Below, one piece after another: positions 14,634 through 18,538 of a stretch of 18,538 nucleotides of DNA (position 1 is the first letter of the stretch; every line of letters starts with the position of its first letter). Below the pieces are notes generated by a model. The model saw nothing but the letters and a program-made list of their open reading frames with translations. It did not search any database and was not told the DNA's origin. The DNA is from an uncultured Collinsella sp. (GTDB taxonomy: Bacteria > Actinomycetota > Coriobacteriia > Coriobacteriales > Coriobacteriaceae), in contig CAAECF010000036.1 in NCBI GenBank assembly GCA_900754275.1, positions 1-18,538 of the forward strand, read 5' to 3'. A program made the position numbers and the translations under genes.

Positions 14634-15638
14634 TTGCAAATACGGCGGGCAGCGACCGACATAACCGAGCTCTACGCACCGCAGTTTGAGCAGTTTGGCC
14701 TGGAGCTTACCGGCAAGGGCGCCGTCTTTACCGGCGAGGTGGCAAACGACCGGGCGCACGGCCGCGCATGGATCATGCCCCTCTCCCCCACCTGCATCGT
14801 CATGGAGCATTTCATTACCCCGACGCACGATATGTACCTAGCCGAATACACACCCGAACCGTACGCATGCGTGAGCGAAGTCAGCGCGCCCACGCTCATG
14901 TGCATGCCCGAGGCTGGCATAACGCCTGCGAACCTTAAACCCTTGCATGGACCGTGGCCAAACAATGCCGTGTGCAGCTTTATCCAAGATAACTGTGGCG
15001 AGGAGTTAAGCCCACTGTTTGCAGGGCGGCTCTATCACTCGCGCTCGGTGCTCTTTTTGCCTGGATATTTTGACGAACTGGAGCACCGCTATCCCACCGA
15101 GTTCGCAGGGGTCTTTGAGGCGTTTGCCGAGCCATGGCACGAGGAAGCGACGTCTGCCATCTGCCACACGTTGCGCAGGATTAACGAGGACCGCGCCCGC
15201 ACCGCAGGCGGACACGTCTATATGCAGGGCATCGTGGAGACCATGGTCGCGGAGCTCGCCTGTTCGCGCGCGGCCCACAAGCAGGCGCGGCAGGCGGCAG
15301 ACACACGCGTCAGCATAACCATTGCCGAAGAAGCAACGGCAATGATTGAGCGCGCGCTCGACAAAGGCAGGCGTGTGGGTATCAACGAGGTGGCCGAGAG
15401 GCTCTACACAAGCCGCTCCAAGCTATGCGCCACCTTTAAGGCCCAAACTGACGAGTCCCTGGGCGCCTACATTCGCAGACGCCGTATGGAGCGAGCACAG
15501 GACCTTTTGGCTGATAGCTCGCTCACGATAGCGCAGGTGGCAGAGCGTCTAGGCTACCCTCAGCAGGCTGCCTTCGCCCAAGCCTTCAAGCAACACACCG
15601 GCACCACCCCCACCACCTGGCGCTCCCAACATATATAA
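14634..15638 (+). CDS. AraC-family transcriptional regulator
   Basis: 334 residues. The C-terminal ~100 carry two helix-turn-helix units: VGINEVAERLYTSRSKLCATFK (about 248-269) and LTIAQVAERLGYPQQAAFAQAF (about 297-318), ending in the GTTPTTWR signature. The N-terminal ~200 residues form an unrecognised sensor domain with several cysteines (C54, C79, C90, C114, C121), reminiscent of YbtA/PchR-type regulators that sense siderophore complexes. The start is TTG at 14634, with AGGAAAGG 7 nt upstream; no closer ATG fits. It is divergent from the two ABC genes, which it probably controls. Confidence 0.9.
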   Translation: MQIRRAATDITELYAPQFEQFGLELTGKGAVFTGEVANDRAHGRAWIMPLSPTCIVMEHFITPTHDMYLAEYTPEPYACVSEVSAPTLMCMPEAGITPANLKPLHGPWPNNAVCSFIQDNCGEELSPLFAGRLYHSRSVLFLPGYFDELEHRYPTEFAGVFEAFAEPWHEEATSAICHTLRRINEDRARTAGGHVYMQGIVETMVAELACSRAAHKQARQAADTRVSITIAEEATAMIERALDKGRRVGINEVAERLYTSRSKLCATFKAQTDESLGAYIRRRRMERAQDLLADSSLTIAQVAERLGYPQQAAFAQAFKQHTGTTPTTWRSQHI

Positions 15639-15639
15639 A

Positions 15640-15668
15640 GAATGAGGACGCCATCAGCGCCCTCATTC
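15640..15668 (+). terminator. Probable terminator of the AraC gene
   Basis: The stem GAATGAGG/CCTCATTC (15640-15647 with 15661-15668) continues inward as CGC/GCG after one mismatch, with a 5-nt loop. It begins 2 nt past the stop codon. The tail ACCAAATTTC is only modestly U-rich. Confidence 0.6.
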
Positions 15669-15681
15669 ACCAAATTTCATT

Positions 15682-15841
15682 CAGCCCCGCCTGACCCGAA
15701 CGGCCGAGTCGTCACGGAACCGAGGGGCCGGGCGCAGGGCCTTGCCTCTCAATGAGTTCCCTTCAAAACAATGGGCGTGCCGACGGCACGCCCATTCACT
15801 CTATTCCATCCAGCCCGCCTGACCCGAACGGCCGAGTCGTC
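15682..15841. repeat. Direct repeat pair of an intergenic module
   Basis: Positions 15690-15713 and 15818-15841 are identical over 24 nt, with a preceding CAGCC(C)CGC that differs by one base. Each copy is followed by a different GC-rich stretch of ~38 nt, then by the shared AATGAGTTCC (15751-15760 and 15881-15890), then a hairpin. The period is about 129 bp. The design is constant flanks around a variable centre. Confidence 0.8.
15770..15796. terminator. Strong hairpin between the module copies
   Basis: A perfect 12-bp stem (15770-15781 with 15785-15796) with loop GAC. A short U-rich tail (GTTTTG) follows only on the minus strand. It could back up gatB termination or be part of the repeat module. 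Confidence 0.5.
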
Positions 15842-15842
15842 T

Positions 15843-15985
15843 GGCCGGGGAAGCCCCGAGTCGCCGGGGTGTTTGCTCCAAATGAGTTCCGCATGCAAAG
15901 AAGGCCACTAAATGTGGCCTTCGTCTTGCATAGGACTGTTTGAAATTTGGAGCAAACACCCCGGCGACTCGGGGCTTCCCCGGCC
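15843..15985. repeat. Perfect 41-bp inverted repeat flanking the gatB terminator
   Basis: Positions 15843-15883 and 15945-15985 are exact reverse complements over 41 bp, checked base by base; the match stops at both ends. The 61-nt centre holds the hairpin at 15901-15921. The right copy begins 6 bp after the gatB stop; the left copy is the variable centre of the second intergenic module. In the gatB transcript this would fold into a very long stem. Confidence 0.93.
15901..15921 (-). terminator. Terminator hairpin of gatB
   Basis: An 8-bp perfect stem (15901-15908 with 15914-15921) with a 5-nt loop, followed on the minus strand by UUCUUU. It sits in the loop of the 41-bp inverted repeat. Confidence 0.65.
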
Positions 15986-15991
15986 TCGCAG

Positions 15992-17668
15992 CTACGAGAG
16001 CGACGTTCTCAGCAACTCGTTGAAGAGCTTCGGGTTGCCCTTGCCGCGGCTTGCCTTCATGCACTGGCCCACCAAAAAGCCGATGACCTTCTGGTTGCCG
16101 TCACGATACTGCTGCGCCTGATCGGCACAGTTTGCCAGCACTTCGTCCACGATCGGCTGCAGCGCACCGGCATCGCTCACCTGACGCATACCGCGCTCGT
16201 CGACGATCTTGTTGGGATCGTCACCGGTCTGGGCCATGGCCTCAAAGACCTCGTGCGCCTGGTTGGAGCTGATGGCATCGGTCGCCAGCAGCTTGGCAAG
16301 CGCCGCCACCTGAGCCGGCGCGATGCCGGACTCGGCCAGCGACACGCCCGCGCCCTTAAGGTAGGCGATCATCTCGTTGACCAGCAAGTTTGCGACCGTC
16401 TGAGCCTCCTTGCCAGCCATTCCGGCAGCGGCGGCCTCAAAGAACTCGGCAAACTCGGGATCGCCGGCAATCTGCTCGGCATCGGCCGCCTTAATGCCAA
16501 AGTCGGCCTCAAAACGGGCGCGCTTGGCATCGGGCAGCTCGGGAATCTCGTCTCGGCAGCGGTCGATGAACTCGTCGTCCAAATCGAACGGCGCCAGGTC
16601 GGGGTCGGGGAACAGGCGATAGTCGTCGGCCGTCTCCTTGACGCGCATAGCCGCGGTTCGCTTGCGGCTGGGCTCCCAGTGGCGGGTCTCCTGATAGATG
16701 ATGCCGCCCTCCTCGAGCACCTCGGCCTGACGGCAGATCTCGTAGGCAAGGCCATCGTGCAGGCTCTTAAACGAGTTGAGGTTCTTGAGCTCGGTCTTGG
16801 TTCCCAGCTTGGTCTCGCCGCGGCGACGCAGCGACACGTTGCCGTCGCAGCGCATGGAGCCCTTCTCCATGGAGCAGTCCGAAATGCCCATCGTCACAAA
16901 GATGCGACGGAGCTTCTCCATAAACAGGCGAGCCTCCTCGGGCGTACGCAAGTCGGGCTCAGTGACAAGCTCGATGAGCGGCGTGCCGCAGCGGTTGTAG
17001 TCGACGAGCGACTCGGCCGCGGCGGTAATGCGGCCCTCGGCACCGCCCACGTGAACCATCTTGGCGGCGTCCTCCTCCATGTGGATGCGCAGGATGCGGA
17101 TGGGCACCGTGTAGGAACCGTCCTCGCGACGCTCGGGCATCTGCAAGTTGGACGCATCATAGCTGGCCAGGTGGCCGGCGCGCTGGTTGCCCTCGCGCAT
17201 GGTCGACGTCATGGACGTGGACAGGCCCTCGGCGTTGGCCGAGGCGCTCGCCAGACTCTGGGCCTCGGCCTCGCCAAACGCGCAGTCGGGGCGCTCGCCG
17301 GCACCGCGACCGGTCACGTCCAGGTCCAGGTGACCGTACATGGCAAAGGCGATCGGACCCTGCGTGGTCTGGAAGTTCTTGGCCATATCGGGATAGAAGT
17401 AGTGCTTGCGGTAGAACATCGAGTGGCGCTGGATCTCGCAGTTGGTGGCGAGACCAGCCTTGACGATGCTCTCGATGGCACGCTTGTTGGGCACCGGCAG
17501 GGCGCCGGGCAGGCCCAGGCACACCGGGCACACGTTGGCGTTGGGCTCGTCATCGTGGCTGAGCTTGCAGTTGCAGAACATCTTGGTATCGAGTGCGGTG
17601 AGCTCGGTATGGATCTCCAGGCCGATCACGGCCTCCCAATCCTGCAGGACCTCGGAAAGCTCCTTCAT
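15992..17668 (-). CDS. gatB: Aspartyl/glutamyl-tRNA(Asn/Gln) amidotransferase subunit B
   Basis: 558 residues of the tRNA-binding kinase/transamidation subunit of GatCAB, which converts Glu-tRNA(Gln) or Asp-tRNA(Asn) to the amide form. The N-terminal WEAVIGLEIHTEL block, the zinc cysteines (C32, C34, C47, C50), the HYFYPDMAKNFQ active-site strand and the C-terminal GatB/YqeY tail domain are all present. It is longer than usual (about 475-500): between LDLDVTG (~119) and YTVPIRILRIHMEEDA (~187) there are about 60 extra residues rich in Ala and Ser. The ATG at 17668 shares one base with the gatA stop (TAATG), so the two are coupled. The gene ends 6 bp before the 41-bp repeat. Confidence 0.98.
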   Translation of the reverse strand: MKELSEVLQDWEAVIGLEIHTELTALDTKMFCNCKLSHDDEPNANVCPVCLGLPGALPVPNKRAIESIVKAGLATNCEIQRHSMFYRKHYFYPDMAKNFQTTQGPIAFAMYGHLDLDVTGRGAGERPDCAFGEAEAQSLASASANAEGLSTSMTSTMREGNQRAGHLASYDASNLQMPERREDGSYTVPIRILRIHMEEDAAKMVHVGGAEGRITAAAESLVDYNRCGTPLIELVTEPDLRTPEEARLFMEKLRRIFVTMGISDCSMEKGSMRCDGNVSLRRRGETKLGTKTELKNLNSFKSLHDGLAYEICRQAEVLEEGGIIYQETRHWEPSRKRTAAMRVKETADDYRLFPDPDLAPFDLDDEFIDRCRDEIPELPDAKRARFEADFGIKAADAEQIAGDPEFAEFFEAAAAGMAGKEAQTVANLLVNEMIAYLKGAGVSLAESGIAPAQVAALAKLLATDAISSNQAHEVFEAMAQTGDDPNKIVDERGMRQVSDAGALQPIVDEVLANCADQAQQYRDGNQKVIGFLVGQCMKASRGKGNPKLFNELLRTSLS

Positions 17669-18538
17669 TACAGCTCGCCTCCCTTCCCGGCAAAATCGGG
17701 CGCGACGGAAAGCGCGGGCGCACCCGTGGCGGCATCGGCAAAGCCGCGCTCCAGGGCGCGGGCAAACGTGAGCAGCTGACGGTCCCTAAAGGCAGGTCCC
17801 ACCAGCTGGGCAGAAACGGGCAGCTTGCTGTCATCGCCCAGGCCCAGCGGCACCGAGATACCGCCGTTGCCGCAAATGTTGAGCGAGATGGTGTACAGGT
17901 CGGAGAGGTACATCTGCGTAGGGTCGTTGAGCTCGCCAAACTTAAAGGCCGTGCGCGGCGAGGCGGGCATGAGGATGGTGTCCACCTTGGCATACGCGGC
18001 GTCATAGTCCTGCGTGATGAGCGTGCGGGCCTTTTGCGCGGCGTAGTAGTACTTGTCGTACACGCCCGAGCTCAGCAGGTAGGCGCCGAGCATCTGACGG
18101 CGCTTGGCCTCGGCGCCAAAGCCGTGGGCGCGCGAAAGCGAGCTCTGGTCGGACAGGTTGGCGCAGCCCTCCTCCTGGTAGCCGTAGCGAATGCCGTCGA
18201 AGCGAGCCAGGTTGGAGAACGCCTCGGCCGGGCCGATGACGTAGTAGGCGGCGATGGCGGCGTCCAGGTGCGGCAGGTCGACCTCGACCAGCTCGGCGCC
18301 CTGGTTCTGCAGTTCCTGGGCGGCGCGCTGAACAGCGGCCTTGACCTCGGGCGTCAGACCATCGGCCTCCATAAACGCGGGGATGATACCCACGCGCTTG
18401 CCCTCGATGCTGTCGTTGAGATGCTCGGTAAAGTCGACGGCGCAATCCTGGCTGGTGCAGTCGTACGGATCGTGGCCCGCGCCGGTAAGCGCGTTCATGG
18501 CCAGCGCGACATCCTCGACCGTGCGGCCAAAGGGGCCC
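17668..18538 (-). CDS. gatA: Aspartyl/glutamyl-tRNA amidotransferase subunit A (partial, 5' end outside window)
   Basis: About 289 C-terminal residues of the amidase subunit that releases ammonia from glutamine for GatB. The frame is open to the window edge, where GPFGRTVEDVALAMNAL matches the family segment after the catalytic Ser-cisSer-Lys triad; the triad itself lies outside. The C-terminal GNGGISVPLGLGDD...LPVSAQLVGPAFRD block is diagnostic. It precedes gatB in the operon, overlapping it by one base. Confidence 0.97.
   Translation of the reverse strand, partial: GPFGRTVEDVALAMNALTGAGHDPYDCTSQDCAVDFTEHLNDSIEGKRVGIIPAFMEADGLTPEVKAAVQRAAQELQNQGAELVEVDLPHLDAAIAAYYVIGPAEAFSNLARFDGIRYGYQEEGCANLSDQSSLSRAHGFGAEAKRRQMLGAYLLSSGVYDKYYYAAQKARTLITQDYDAAYAKVDTILMPASPRTAFKFGELNDPTQMYLSDLYTISLNICGNGGISVPLGLGDDSKLPVSAQLVGPAFRDRQLLTFARALERGFADAATGAPALSVAPDFAGKGGEL

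Noticed and set aside
15947..17779. A 610-codon plus-strand open frame antisense to gatB
   Set aside because: Same mirror effect of biased codon use; the translated product is low-complexity (Leu/Gly/Val/His-rich) and gatB is certain.

Overview
The window reads as high-GC gut actinobacterial DNA, most like Coriobacteriia and probably Collinsella. This is inferred from the rplM-rpsI-glmM gene order, strong GC preference in codon use, gatA-gatB coupling, a one-piece tmRNA whose tag ends ALAA, and many GC-rich palindromic intergenic repeats. No taxonomic search was possible.

Layout, left to right. (1) An apparently intact IS200-type insertion sequence fills the left edge (tnpA, minus strand). 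(2) Next is an amino-sugar and cell-wall precursor block on the minus strand. In transcription order it is rplM-rpsI (strong promoter, strong terminator), glmM, a glucose-family PTS EIIA, and nagB behind a long structured leader. GlmM makes glucosamine-1-P for UDP-GlcNAc, NagB returns glucosamine-6-P to glycolysis, and EIIA links to PTS sugar uptake. (3) A patatin-like phospholipase follows. (4) A gene-free stretch of about 580 bp holds four tandem ~62-bp palindromic repeats, then a segment carrying fragments of the tmRNA 3' end, then the tmRNA gene (ssrA, minus) and its terminator. (5) A small acidic hypothetical protein (plus) converges on a PIN toxin/RHH antitoxin pair (minus) with its own promoter and repeated operator-like boxes.

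(6) The region of most interest is 8.4-15.7 kb. An unusual P1B-type ATPase with a DUF6110-like partner lies next to a two-gene ABC exporter/permease pair of the siderophore-associated YbtPQ/IrtAB type. That pair is divergent from an AraC-family regulator. Near-identical GTTAGCCATGGCT palindromes sit just downstream of the best promoter candidates of the ATPase unit and of the AraC/ABC divergent region, which suggests one shared, possibly metal-responsive, repressor. (7) The AraC and gat units meet in a gene-free stretch of about 350 bp. It contains a modular direct repeat, several hairpins, and a perfect 41-bp inverted repeat around the gatB terminator. (8) gatB is complete and carries an insertion of about 60 residues; gatA runs off the right edge.

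The best candidates for something undescribed are the shared operator linking ATPase, ABC pair and AraC, the 41-bp inverted repeat at the gatB 3' end, the tandem palindromic array with tmRNA-derived fragments, and the crr-nagB leader.
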